A stretch of DNA of 64,000 nucleotides from Apostichopus japonicus (lineage: Eukaryota; Echinodermata; Holothuroidea; Aspidochirotida; Stichopodidae): assembly GCF_037975245.1 (NCBI RefSeq), contig NC_092578.1, positions 12,940,321-13,004,320 of the forward strand, read 5' to 3'. Positions 1 through 12,429 of this stretch are shown here, one piece after another. The position numbers and the translations under genes are program-made. The notes under the pieces were generated by a model that was given only the letters and a program-made list of their open reading frames with translations, had not been told where the DNA came from and ran no database searches. The stretch's first letter is position 1; each line of letters starts with the position of its first letter.

Positions 1-1575
1 GGTTGGTGAGAGTCTGGTGGTCAGGAGCACTCCAGACCTCAGCTGCCTCCATTTAATAATAACAATCATAATAGCGATTTATAATGCGCACATATCCGCC
101 CTGCGGGTTGCTCAAGGAGCAAAGAACTCACAGGAAATGTCGGAGTACCTGAAGGCCTCATGGTAACCTTGTTGAAGTGTTTGATTTATGTTGTTATGTT
201 GCAATTTATGCTGTAAATTGCAGCATCCAGACTTCAAATAAAAATGAGGAGAAATGTTCATATTGATTTATATCCTTTCTCTGATTAAGTGAAGAGTTAC
301 TATGCAAAAGCAGCTTAAGTTCAATCATATTGAGAATTATATATAGTTGTTACTCAATAGTAGTAGTGATACTAAGATCTTCTGGTTCAAAGAACCAATC
401 AGAACAAAGCCTGGGCAATCTATGTGAGTTTCTTCTAAATCACAAGTTATAAAATAAGACTTTCAATGTGAGCTCCACTTGCAAGAAAAGAACTGCTGGA
501 TTTAAAGGTCTGCTGTAAAGGCCCCAACTGTAGCAAGCTGTCTCGGAAAAGTTTCTTGAGATTACATAATCCTGCCTTGGTCGTAAAATGATCGCTTTAT
601 ACCAATTTGTCTGCAACGTCGGTCACATTGTTTTCCTTGTATGAGGGTCTTTGTGTGAATGGAGTATGATTAACTATACTGTAGACATGAACATATTTTC
701 ACACAGTGTTAACATGGTGTTAAGAAGCTATGCAGGCTAATTGTAGAGCCTGAGGTCGATTTACGACCGTGGCAGGTCGATTACGTAATCACAAAACTTT
801 CCTAGCTATAGCGTGCTATAATAAGGGTCAATAAAGCAGATCTTTAATATAAATTATATTGATAATAACAAAGATTTATAATGCTCACACATCCAACCAG
901 AAAAGGGCACCTATAAAGTCTCTTTGTATAGTCTAAATTTTTTTGGGGGTGTTTTGGTGGTGTAAGGAATTTTGTACTCAAAAGTTATTATTTATTGAGC
1001 AGCTTTCATCACTACAATATGATACAATAGTCATTGATTGGATCAGAGCTGAATCATTGAAGTTTTTAAATATATATGTGTATGTTTACAAGGGGATTCT
1101 TGGAACTTGCACACTCAAGTGTGACTCCTTATCAAACTCTTCAAAACTTACCAAATTACAACGAGTAGCAACATTCATGTAGTGATGATCTACAAAGATC
1201 TAGGGTTGATGTGAGGCTTCCCTAAAGAACCAGTTTACATATTTGTTCCTTTTATCCAAGTGTTGTAACATCTTGGGAAAATTTCCAGGCCTTGCTATAA
1301 AGGAGACATGCAATATATTATTGCGTTTGACAAGAACTCATAGAAAAGCTATAGATACCAAGCAATTGTAATAACTGCTAAACTGCATGTTAGAAGTAAG
1401 GTCATGTTAGAAGTATTGTCATATTACTCTTGGGAGATATCTTTTAGAAAATATCAAAAATACCCTTTCTTGGTTTCTGACAAGATGCTGTTAATAAAAT
1501 TAATTGAATTAAATGTAAGTGTAGTGAAAAGAGCGATTGAAGCAAACAAAACATAACTGCATCTTTGTATTTCAG
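1..1575. other. Intron or upstream flank of SUGCT, no exon seen
   Basis: No open frame here resembles the preceding part of a family III CoA-transferase, and I see no convincing exon with both splice signals. The next exon to the right begins in phase 0 after a TTTCAG acceptor, so coding sequence must precede it, probably left of the window. The stretch is AT-rich with no obvious repeat unit. Confidence 0.5.
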
Positions 1576-4500
1576 CTTGCAACAAAATGTGACATATTAG
1601 TAGAAAATTTTGTACCTGGCAAGTTAGCCGAATTTGGCTTGGGATATGAGGACTTGAAAATTCTAGCACCATCCCTTATTTATTGCTCAATAACTGGTAA
1701 GTCTGGGAATAATATACTGTTTACATCTTTGCATATAAGTTTTCATGTCTTTTAACTTGATAATTATAAATTACTGAAAATACAATAAACTAAGATCAAA
1801 ACTGCTATACATGTTTGCATTTGTTTAGCCCCTCGATCATGTTTGTATTTTGCTTTTTGTAACATGAGATACTGAATAAATTATTCCCTATTAAAGGTGG
1901 ACCAGTTCCTTGACTTACCAAAGCCCCAAGTGCTCTAATATTAAATTACAACTTCCACACTTCAATTACTGTATGATTTCGATGTTTATGTTCTTATTGT
2001 TTACTGGCAGAAAACTGCAAGGGCCAGTTTTGTTTACTTGCCATAGGCAGGCAAGTATCCTATGCAGTCAAGTTTGTGTGTCCACGTGTGTGTTATGTGA
2101 CACCCTAGCTTGTAAACACGATATCTCAAGATTGGTAATCTCTGCAGTTCTCAGAGCAATATTGTTTTGGGTTGAGGTCAAAGGTCATTTGGGGTCAGCA
2201 GAGGGCAAAATTTGAAAATCTCCAGAACCTGAAAATCAAAGGGGCTCATATATGCATGGTAGGTTGGCCTTATTTCCGGTAAAGTATTTACACAATTTGG
2301 TGTAGGTCACAGTTTATTTAAGGTCATTACACCAGTGGTCAAAACTCGTAATCCTTGTAAACACGATATCTCCAGATAGGAAACTTTATCAGCTCTTACA
2401 TGTGGCTTCCCTATAATGAGTACAAAACCTCATTGTTTTGGTGGAGGTCAAAGGTCAAGCAGGGTCATCAAATGTCACACTCTGTACAGCCTTATAAACA
2501 CAAACTTTGTAAACACGATATTCCAAGATAGGTTACATCACATACAGTAGCTCATATTCTGGCATGTGTCATTCTTATAGCGAGTACATGAACCCTATTA
2601 TTTTGGGTGGGGTCAATGGTCATTTGGGGTTAGCAGAGGTACAAATGTGAAAATATCAAAGTGCATTATCTTGAGAACTTTACTTTCAAAAGAGATTATC
2701 TATGCATGGTAGTATACCCAACTGATAAGCAAAATTGCTCCATACAGGTGAAAGCTCATTTAAGGCTTGCAGAAGCCATGTCTCAATGAAAATGAGAAAG
2801 GTATGCTGATTTGACTTCTTCATATTTAGTAGAACCTCCTTGCTGTTTAGGTCGAAGGTCGGCTCAGGTACATGCAGTAAGAGCTTCAGCCAGGATTAGC
2901 TTACGAGCTACTCTTCTGCTGCATAAATGTATTTAAAAGCAAGTAACCTCAAGAATCCAGAAAACAGAAACCGCAACCAGAAACCGTAACCAGAAAACCA
3001 GGACCAGGGGGCATGGCCCTCTCTTTGAAATGTGTTTGGTACTACAGATAAGCTGGCAAAAATATTAAGTTTCTGTACTAAGTTTCTGTTTTCATGGAAA
3101 CATTGCAATCATTTTGACATGAAAAGATGTTAAACATATTGACATCACTGAAACATTTCTGTGATCTTAAAATATTCACCATTACTTTATTTCTATATTA
3201 AATTTGGGTGTTTATCAACAGGGTTTGGTCCAGATGGACCGTACGCTAACCGTGCAGGGTTTGATGTGATTGCAGCAGCTATGGGTGGCTTATTACACAT
3301 TACAGGGCCAGAGGTATGATGTTTTAGTTGGTCTGAGAACCGTGTTTACAGTTTTTACATTTGTTCAATTTCTTTGTTATCAATAACACCTCAGCCACCA
3401 GGGCAACCACACTGTCGCTTGTCACCCATTTTGTCTGATCTTTGTACCATCCTCACCTCCCTTCCATGCCATATATTAAGTCTACTCTTGTACCAACAAA
3501 ATGTTAAATTTTGGTAACAAATATTTTCTGTACCTTGCAGTCAAGGAAAAATTATGATGTTCAAATAATTTTGTATCCACATACTTGCTTTCCTTTTTTA
3601 TTCTCCTGTGCCCCTAAGTTACCCCCAAAAGTCCAGCAATGTGGGAGAGGGATAGTGCATCATGGGAACTGCTACTCTAACAGTCAAAGTAGCAGCTCCA
3701 TATGAATTACTTCAATATTTTCCCTATTAGCATGCCATAGGCAAGCCTTAGTATTACCCTTTTAAGTTGTGTACTACTGTAGCCGAAAGTTATAATCGGA
3801 AAGTGCATTTGAACTTAACTATTGTGATGTAACAAGTTTGGCACGAATCCAAATCTCAGATCCTACTAACACAACGTTATATTTATTGCCACGAATAGTG
3901 TCTCAACTGTTACATTCGTTGTAAGACTCTGATTGGCCCAGCTCATCAACTTAGTAATTAATAACAGTGCTTTTTTTTGGCAAATCTAGCAAGCATGGAT
4001 TGGAAAGAGCCAATCAGAGTCATTCAACATGACGTAGCTCAATATAGATCCAATTCTAAGCATCCACAGTAAACTTACCAAGCCACGAGGAAAATCAGCT
4101 TGGCTGTGAGAACAGATTACTTAATTAATGGGCCTTGCTTGTGATTTCTAATCGACAGAATGTAGGCTGAGTTGTTAGATTCTAGGTACAGTTATTATTA
4201 TGTTTCTTTACAATTACTAATTGTCGGCGATATTCCATTTAGCTACTTCACGAATAATTCATTTTTCTGGACTTAAATCAAGAGAGGAAATCAATAAACA
4301 GCAAAATGTGGAATCAAAATTATAACTCTCAACGTTGTTTATTTCAACGTGCATGTCCATTCATCTAATGTCGCTCTCAACGACATCTCAAGTTCTAACA
4401 GTTATATATTCTGAGCAGACAAAGGTTACCGACTACCTAGGTACCAGCCCCCGACGTCCAAAACCATGTTTTAACATGCCACTATGTTTAATTTGAGTGT

Positions 4501-7500
4501 AAGAGAGAAACTGTTGGTGGTTTACAATTCAAACTTTTTCACAATCACATTTCCATGTGACCATGCAATCTGATGGTTGGTAATTGTTTGAATATCAATG
4601 TTTTCACTTCACAGGATGGCGAGCCTTGTGCCGTTGGTATAGCTATCACTGATTTGTCAACTGGTCTCTTTGCTAAAGGAGCCATACTTGCTGCTTTATA
4701 TCAAAGAGAAAAAACTGGTCTGGGCCAAAAGATTGATTGTAATTTACTCTCCACTCAAGTTAGTAATCTGTCAAACTTCTGTTACCTTTCATGTCTCCTT
4801 TTTATGTTTTTTTTTGTTGTCCTTACTGTTAAGGTACTTTATCAAAATTAGGATGCATAAATGAATGCAATGGCTGCATAAGACATAATCTTTGTGCTCT
4901 GTAATTCATATACAATAGTTACTGCTGTTGAGAAGACTTATTATTTCTGTGGTTTGATTCAGGCTTGCTGCAGGGGATTTTGCAGCTTTTCTTTAAACAT
5001 GTTACCTATTTCAATTTATACTGATCATCGTAAGATTTATAGACTTGTACACAGGAGAACATCAGTGTGTTTTTCCTCCCTTATAATCTGTTGATTTCTT
5101 GCGTATGGCGAAAGGAATCTATGCTATACTAATGGCATGTGTGTGTATATGGGTGTGTTTTAACGGGACGCTTTGCTTGTAAACATGATAACTGACTCAT
5201 GCATGTCTGGCGTGCATGAGCTTCATACTTGGTTGTATGTAGATGACTCGTATTGAGTTCTTATACCCACTATAGTTATTAATTCAAAGGTCACTTGAGG
5301 TCACCACTGAGCAAATATGAAAATCTTAAAAGGATGCTTACTCAACAAGTTATCTCATATATGGATGGTAGAGACTCCTGAGTACTAGCATTCTAGTATG
5401 TTTGGTGTAGGTCAAAGGTCATTTGAGGTAAACCATATCCATCAATGTCTAAAACCCCTTGTATAAACAAGCTAACCCAATAAGTACAGCTTTGTTGGAA
5501 TCTCATGTAGATGCAATTTAATGAGGTTTTTTGTTGGTATTGTATTTTCGTGGAGTTCAAAGTGCTCATGTATGGTTTATCTTTCTTCTCTCTTTTTTAG
5601 GTTGCCCTATTAATAAATAGAGCCACTGATTACCTTATGACTGGCATGGAAGCGAAACGGGCTGGCACAGGTCGTATTAGTATAGTACCATACCAGGTAA
5701 AGGTGTAAATTAAATGCATACATATTAGAGTGTCATACAAGAGAAAATGTGTCAAGGAGAGTGAGGTGGGGGAAGGAACAAAAATCTTTGTGTTTTTGAA
5801 AATAATAGCACTTGAGTGTTACCAATGAGCCACCAGTGGCGGAGCGTCCATACAGTCAGGAAGGGGCGGATGCCCCTCCCGCCCCCTGACGGACTCAAAT
5901 GGACTGCTGGCGCCCTTTTCAGCTTTTACCACTTTTTACTTATTCGCGATTATTGACTTTTTTATTACGCTCTCATCTACCTATTGACATTTGTCACATT
6001 TTGTTGGCGATGACACCTATTTATTCTTCGTTTATCTGCAAATTAGCAAGGCTCGGAAAGGGTAATTTCCGGCGATCTAGGAAGTGTCTTTACTCAAAAA
6101 ATTTCTGTAAGCTTCGCGCCAACCTGTGGTGGCGCTCCGCTTAGATAGTGTCGAAAGGGCCCCTACAGACCATTCTCGACCCCCCTGACCAATACCCTTA
6201 GCTCGGCCACTGGCACCCACCTCTATCATGTATCTACCATGAAGCAAAACCTACAGTTAAAATTATTCTTGTCTGCAACTGCAATTGTTTCAGGAAATTA
6301 AAACTGAATTCCAAATTGTATTTTAAGGTTGGGGTAGATAATTAAATTTAATTTGTTTTTATCTAGAGCAATTTTTAAGCCAATGAAACACTAACAAATC
6401 TTATACATGCTATCATTGAGTTTTGGTTCCTTGCTGGAAGCAAGGGAACCTATGCAGTTAAGTTGGTGTGTCTATGTGTTTGTGTGTCTATCAATGACCC
6501 TTGCTTGGGTCTGCGATAACTCAACAACAGAGTGATGGATATTTGTCATACTTGCTGTGTACATGTATTATATTGAGAAGGTGTGCCCCACTGTTTGGAG
6601 CTGACCTTATGAATATTAATGAGGTTATGGGGTCAAAGGTAAAACTCTCTACATTGCAGTAACTCCGCAACCTTAAGTCGGATTGTAGAAAAGTTGGCAC
6701 ATGTAGGCCTGAATATTTTGGGACCATCTGGGCCCAAAAACAGTGCGGGCCCACATTTTTTCAGGTTCAAATTTTGGGAGAAAATATATTTTTGAGCCAG
6801 TTTGTTGGGACAAATATTTTTGGGACAATTAGGCACAAAATTTTAGCAGGCCCAATATTTTGGGGTGGGGACAAAATTTTAAAATTGCAATAACTCCACA
6901 ACCTTCAATCATGTTGTATCCAAATTTGGAACATTTTTTTTTTTTTTATGAAGCTGGAACCTACCCATTTATGTTAAGTTGATACTATGCATTCATTTTA
7001 TCAACTATGATATTGTGTGATAACCTACAACACTTTAATATTCCACTAAGCAATGGACCATATGTGCCCGTTGGGTTTTTGGTTTTTATTTTATCTCTCT
7101 ATTTTATGTGGTTTAGATTCTTGGTAGGACAACTATGCTGTTTCTATGAATGCAATTCACTTTGCAAGAGAAGCAGCATCATATAATTAGGGTCTGTTCT
7201 TAGTTGTCTGATCATTAACCTCGTTGCCTATTTATCCATGTGCTACATTCTTCTCTCTCATCACACAGGCTTTCAAGACGAAAGACGATCGGTATCTGGT
7301 GATTGGTGCTGGGAATGATAACCTGTTCAGATCCCTATGTAAGGTCAGTTTACAAAGGTTTCAAACAGTTTTCAATTTTAAGGCCAGAATTGGTTAAAGC
7401 AGACATGCTATGAAAAGTAACAAGCTAAATGATGCAATTATTTTTGTGCAGGTTGGTGCTATTGATATACTGTATTTATCCATGACTATTGACATATACT

Positions 7501-10500
7501 CCACTACGGTTATTTGATCCCTGTGGGATATAAAACCTTGTTATATACCACTACATTCACATTTGCTTTTAGTTGTTAATTGTGAAGTTATATAATCTGA
7601 TATGGTCCTTATTTGATCCCTGTGGGATATAAAACCTTGCTATATACCCCACTACAGTCCTATTTGCTGTTAGTTGATAATGTGAAGTTATATAATCTGA
7701 TATGGTCCTTATTTGATCCCTGTGGGATATAAAACTTTATTATATACCCCACTATAGTCACATTTGCTGTTAGTTGTTAATGTGAAGTTATATAATCTGA
7801 TATGGTCCTTATTTGATCCCTGTGGGATATAAAACCTTATCATATACCCCACTACAGTCCTATTTGCTGTTAGTTGTTAATGTGAAGTTATATAATCTGA
7901 TATGGTCCTTATTTGATCCCTGTGGGATATAAAACTTTATTATATACCCCACTATAGTCACATTTGCTGTTAGTTGTTCATTGTGAAGTTATATATTCTG
8001 ATATGGTCCTCATTTGATCCCTGTAGAATATAAAACCTTATCATATACCCCACTACAGTCTCATTTGCTGTTAGTTGTTAATGTGAAGTTATATAATCTG
8101 AAATGGTCCTTATTTGATCCCTGTGGGATATAAAACCTTATCATATACCTTGCTACAGTTCCAGTTAGTATCAATGTGTATGTTAACCTTACATATGCCA
8201 TTATCATCCTGTCCAATATGCAACTTTATATAGCCCAGTATAGGCTCATTTTCAGTCAGTGCAATATTAACTTGATGTACCCCTCTATAATCCCACTTGC
8301 GTCCAGTTTGGGTTTGTTAACGTATTAATCCCACCCACCATCATGCTTACTGCCAGAGAACTTTGAGCCTATACTAGATAGACTAAGTGGGTGTATGTTG
8401 GATGGCAGGCTTCAGTATCACATTTTTTCGTAGTGTTTTTCATGTGACAATTCAGTTTATTTCTCTTTTAGGTCATAAAGTTAGGATATCTTCTGGAAGA
8501 TGACAGGTTTCTGAAGAATGAAGATAGAGTGAAGCACAGGGGTACTTTGATTCCAATTATACAAAAGAGGTTAGTGTGTAGATTCTTGTAAACACTGGTG
8601 TAACTCCTGTAAACACCAGTATAAACACTGGTGTAAACACCGGTGTAAACACCGGTATAAGCACCCGTTCAAATGCCGGTTCAAACACCGGTGTAAACGC
8701 CGGTGTAAACACTGGTGTAAACACTGGTATAACTAGATGTTTGTTTCCGGTATTGACAGTTTCTTTGGCCACTGATATGATTAATTGCTCTTGCAGCACA
8801 TTACATATTTATATGTTATTAAATTGCATGTCGTATTCTGTTGATTCTTTTCCTCTGTTCTTGTTCATACCTATCGATGTTTTGATAAAGAGAAAATAAA
8901 TTATCACATAAACCTTGTCCTTCTTACATCTTGTTGCTTTTGTTAGAGAAAAAGAAGAACATTTCATGTTAGATTACTTTAGTGACAGCAGAGAGTTGAA
9001 GCATTTGTTGAAAACACAAGAAACACCTGACAGATTTATGCCCCTCCCACCTCCCCCACCCCCTGCCCTTTCGAAATACAGTAATTTACTTCTGCCACAT
9101 AGTAATATTTAATAGTTGCAGCATGATCACCTAGGTAAGTGTTAAGATTGTGCAAGATGTCTCTCTTTTTTTTGACAATATATAATCAAAATTACTACTT
9201 TGGGGGTGTCTTTGATGTAACAAAAAAAATAATAACTAAACTATTTGCCCTGAAAAACAATTGAAGTTTGAGGAAATATTACGCTGTACTAATCTGGTGT
9301 ATAAAGCGGTAAATATGCCACCATTTGGATATTTATGTAGCCCTGTAAAATTCAAAATGTTCTTCAATGGGTCATATCCACCGCCTGCCCCCTGATACAC
9401 TTCCCCTTACACCTCTCCTCCAAGATGCATTGTCCCAATTTTCAACCAAAGGAATGTGATAACCCTAAAGAAAAACTGGAAATGCAGAATGTAGTTCAAG
9501 AGTAGTTCAATGTAGTTCAAGAGGTTCAAGAGTAGTTCAATGTAGTTCAAGAGGTTCAATGTAGTTCAAGAGGTTCAATGTAGTTCAAGAGGTTCAATGT
9601 AGTTCAAGAGGAAATGCAGAATGTAGTTCAAGAGGTATTAAATCTGATTGTTTCTTTCATTCCTGGTAGATTAATGGAGAAATCTCTATCAGAATGGCTA
9701 GAAATTCTCGATGGGACTACTTTGCCTTACAGCCCAGTACAGTCCATGGAACAGGTCTTCAACGACCCTCAAGTCCTACATAATAATCTGCTATTAGAGA
9801 TGCAACACAAGTCAATGGGAACTATTAAAGTCCCAGGTGAGTGCTAAGTCCTGTAGTTAACCCTTATCACTGAGGGGAGGGGTAGGTTGAGGGGTAGGGT
9901 GGAGGGGTAGGGTGTGGGGCATTACAGCTACTATGTTTTTTTTAAATTTCCAATAAATAAAAAAAGTCTGAAGGCTTCATGATTTCTTGCCATATGATTT
10001 GGTCAAAATTTCACTGAACTAAAGTACAGCAAGTGAGTTAAATTGTCTGAGAACCAGAAATATCAGAGATTTTAGCTCTTATTAGTAGCACTCACTTGTG
10101 AGCATCAACCAATTAATTCACAGGTAAGGATATCACAATATACTGTGTACACTGTAAAATATTTTCACAACTTACAGTCAAAGCTAAAGTCATCTAGTAT
10201 AAAGCACAATTTTTAGGCCATTTTAGATAATCTGTTGACCCCTTGAGTCAATTTTGAGACCATTTGAGATAACCTTTTGACCCCTTGAAGCTCAGAGGGT
10301 GACAACTGATAAAGGAATGCTTGAGTCTGTTGTAATAAAGCAAGACTATCAACTCTTTGAAACAGATTTCATTTCCTGAATGACTGTATGTTTTGCTGAA
10401 GGCCTGTAGAGCCCCTTCACAAAACTGAACTGGAGATGACTTTTCACCCCAACACATTGAAGCATTGAAAATCTCACAGATTAATTGTAACTTTAATTTT

Positions 10501-12429
10501 GTAGTCCTCATATTTACAAGGATTTCAGACATTAACCTCTGTTGGCCTTCACAGAAAAGAATAGTGTTCTCATACTCATTGAGATAGATCCACATACCAA
10601 GTATGCAGTTAATCTACTGTGAACTTTTGAAGGTACCTGTTTACAAGCGTCACATTCACACACCATTACCGTGGCATAGGCTCCTTTTGCCTCTGAATCA
10701 ATTGGGTTGGTTTTGTTCCTGTAGGACCATCACTGCATGACTTCACAACTAATATTACTGAAATAACTTGGCAATTTGCCATTTGGAGCTCTGAAGAAGA
10801 TCATGTGTCATGCAATGCCTCCTAGTGTTCTTATTGTCACATGGAGGTACCCTGGAGATACTACCCAGATTTTCAGGCTTCGCAGGGAGGATATGTCACA
10901 GTTCCTCACCCAGGGAAGTAAATAATGCACTGACTGGCTGACTAGGCGCACAATTGACTACCAAGCAATTTATTTTCCCCAACCCCCAAATTAAGTTTGC
11001 CAACCCATAAATTCATTTTGCCCACCAGTAACTTATTTGATTTTGACCACAAATTTTTCATTTTCATAGATATGCATGAAAACAACCAAAACATTGGGGC
11101 TTACCTCAAGTAGAATTATGAGAATTACTTGCATATTTTATTTCTTCCAATTAAGTTATTAACATTTTCGTGATGAGTGAAGTTGACTAACTGGGACTAT
11201 GGTTTCAGGTGTGTTGATCCTATGAGATATAATGTGGACATTTTGAGGAATGAGTCGAAAATTTTCGATAGGAGCATAAATTTGAGGACACGGTGGAAGT
11301 TTTGAAATTTTGTATGTACCATCTGGGCCAGACTAGTGTCTACAAAATTCAAATTCTTCTTGGGAAGATCCCCAAGTTGGCGGACGGGGTTTTCTTGGCC
11401 TCCCTCCAGACTTATCGATAACTTCCTATACCATGCCCTGAATAATTTGCTCCCTGGAAACAGGTACAGGGAAGGGGATAGAATTGTAAAAGGAGGTACC
11501 ACTTTCAGCCAAATTTGTCAATGATTCTGATGAAGCACATTTGCATCCATGGAGGGCTGGCATCGGTAAGTTTGCCCCCTCCAATCCTGAAAACAGATCA
11601 CCTCAACTTACTAGGAACGTTCTCACCTCCACTTATTATTCAAATATCTTTTTGGGGGTTTGCTTCGATGACACCAGTTACAATGGGTATCTCATATTGC
11701 TGGCCAACATCGAACCGCAGGGCTGGTTTTTGAACCCCCGGTAAACTTTCGTCATAACTTATGTGGTACCTGACTAAAAACGTCCCATAAATATTTTTTC
11801 TTTAACTTAACAATTTTATCCTGATTCTATACGAATTGTGAGGAGAGAATAATGAATGCAAAACCAACTTGATCTGTTGATCATTGGCGTGCTTGAAGCA
11901 GTAAGTTTTAGACAGTGTAGCCTGACTTCTGTGTAGCCTACATTTAGCAAACAATTCGGGGGCAATATCTGTAGTACACACCTTCCACCCGATGCTACCA
12001 GGAATCATATCCTATCAACATGACAAGAGCTTTGGTATTGCTTGAGAAGTTGAGTAAACAATGTGATCCACTTTGTAATCTTTTTGAATGAAGATCCAGT
12101 ACAACCAAGTCATGCATCTTTGATTCGATCATGTGATTGGGTCATCTTTATTTCTCATTCTCCTTTTCTGCTGTCTTATTTTTAATAGATGATCCCTGCT
12201 ACGTAATTACACATAGTTTCTTCTATTTTTCAGAATTCTTAGTTTCATCTTTTTTTCACAATTTTCAGGTCCGGCGACCAGTTACAGCCATTCTACCCAG
12301 ACAGAGCATTCACCCCCTCCACTGCTTGGAGAACATACCGTAGACGTGCTTCATACTGTCCTCGGTTTAACACCACAAGAAATAGATAAGCTGAAAACTG
12401 AGGGCACTATAGATGCACACCAAACCTAA
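1576..12429 (+). CDS. SUGCT: Succinyl-CoA:glutarate CoA-transferase-like protein, 3' part (8 exons)
   Basis: Exons read as 1576-1696, 3222-3313, 4615-4758, 5601-5696, 7269-7343, 8472-8569, 9670-9836 and 12269-12429. All have AG/GT borders and phases that join without a break, giving 954 nt, 317 residues and a TAA stop. The protein is a CaiB/BaiF (family III) CoA-transferase. Recognisable blocks are [97 protein letters not shown] and PPLLGEHT near the C-terminus. The nearest family I know is SUGCT (C7orf10), a mitochondrial enzyme that moves CoA from succinyl-CoA to glutarate in lysine/tryptophan breakdown. The N-terminus and any mitochondrial targeting peptide lie outside the window. Introns hold a hAT element, two minisatellites and DR1-bearing repeats. 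A second, damaged copy of the last exon lies at 43578. The gene is convergent with the carbonyl reductase exons at 14766-17179. Confidence 0.9.
2027..2800. repeat. Degenerate tandem/dispersed repeat with AGGTCAAAGGTCA motifs
   Basis: Three diverged units each begin with a variant of TTGTAAACACGATATCTC (about 2110, 2355 and 2507). Each carries an ATTGTTTTGG-like segment, and GAGGTCAAAGGTCA or a close variant follows (about 2173, 2447 and 2609). The head, around 2040-2090, resembles the sequence near 6440-6480, so this is a dispersed family sitting in a SUGCT intron. It is non-coding. Confidence 0.6.
5160..5580. repeat. Diverged copy of the AGGTCAAAGGTCA repeat family
   Basis: It shares TTGTAAACA(T/C)GATA, a GTATGTAGATGA-like segment, CAAAGGTCACTTGAGGTCA (about 5285) and TAGGTCAAAGGTCATTTGAGG (about 5408) with the 2.0-2.8 kb repeat. 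It lies in the intron just before the exon at 5601. Confidence 0.5.
5834..6212. mobile_element. Non-autonomous hAT-like element, family 1
   Basis: The left end reads CAGTGGCGGAGC and the right end GAGCTCGGCCACTG-like (AGCTCGGCCACTG), giving short terminal inverted repeats of the hAT CAGTGGCGG type. The 379-bp element has no transposase. The flanking octamers TGAGCCAC and GCACCCAC match at only five of eight positions, so the target-site duplication is decayed. Its interior matches the hAT element at 18649-20109 in inverted orientation, including the block GCGCCAACCTGTGGTGGCGC (about 6117-6136). It lies in a SUGCT intron. Confidence 0.75.
6420..6960. repeat. Dispersed intronic repeat
   Basis: It begins with GCAAGGGAACCTATGCAGTT-like sequence that resembles the repeat head at 2040-2090, followed by a GTGTGTCTATGTG stretch. 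It then carries GGGGTCAAAGGTAAA (about 6630) and two loosely repeated segments containing CAATAACTCC or CAGTAACTCC (about 6655 and 6885). There is no coding sequence; short minus-strand open frames here are fortuitous. Confidence 0.4.
7510..8160. repeat. Minisatellite, about 100 bp x 6.5-7
   Basis: The phrase TTATTTGATCCCTGTGGGAT, or a one-base variant, recurs at about 7510, 7609, 7709, 7809, 7909, 8010 and 8110, a period close to 100 bp. Units share a TATATACCCCACTA block and TGTGAAGTTATATAATCTGA. The array lies in the SUGCT intron between the exons at 7269 and 8472. Confidence 0.9.
8588..8732. repeat. 12-bp minisatellite GTAAACACCGGT
   Basis: About twelve units of GTAAACAC(C/T)GGT with scattered substitutions begin 18 bases after the exon donor at 8569. 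The unit contains the self-complementary hexamer ACCGGT. A minus-strand open frame through the array (repeating FTPV-type residues) follows from the period being a multiple of three and is not a gene. Confidence 0.9.
9489..9635. repeat. Short tandem repeat of GTAGTTCAAGAG(GTTCAAT)
   Basis: Units of 15-22 bases built from GTAGTTCAAGAG and GTTCAAT repeat immediately upstream of the acceptor of the SUGCT exon at 9670. The array occupies part of the region that would carry that exon's polypyrimidine tract and branch point. Confidence 0.85.

Noticed and set aside
8557-8799. 80-codon minus-strand frame with [11 protein letters not shown] repeats
   Set aside because: It is a by-product of the 12-bp minisatellite in a SUGCT intron.
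8915-9112. Possible SUGCT exon (plausible hydrophilic residues [21 protein letters not shown])
   Set aside because: The exons ending at 8569 and starting at 9670 already join in phase and match the family order. This frame runs into a polyproline tract and lacks a clear donor.
10248-10595. 115-codon minus-strand frame in the last SUGCT intron
   Set aside because: No recognisable motif or splice signals; its length is not remarkable in this sequence.
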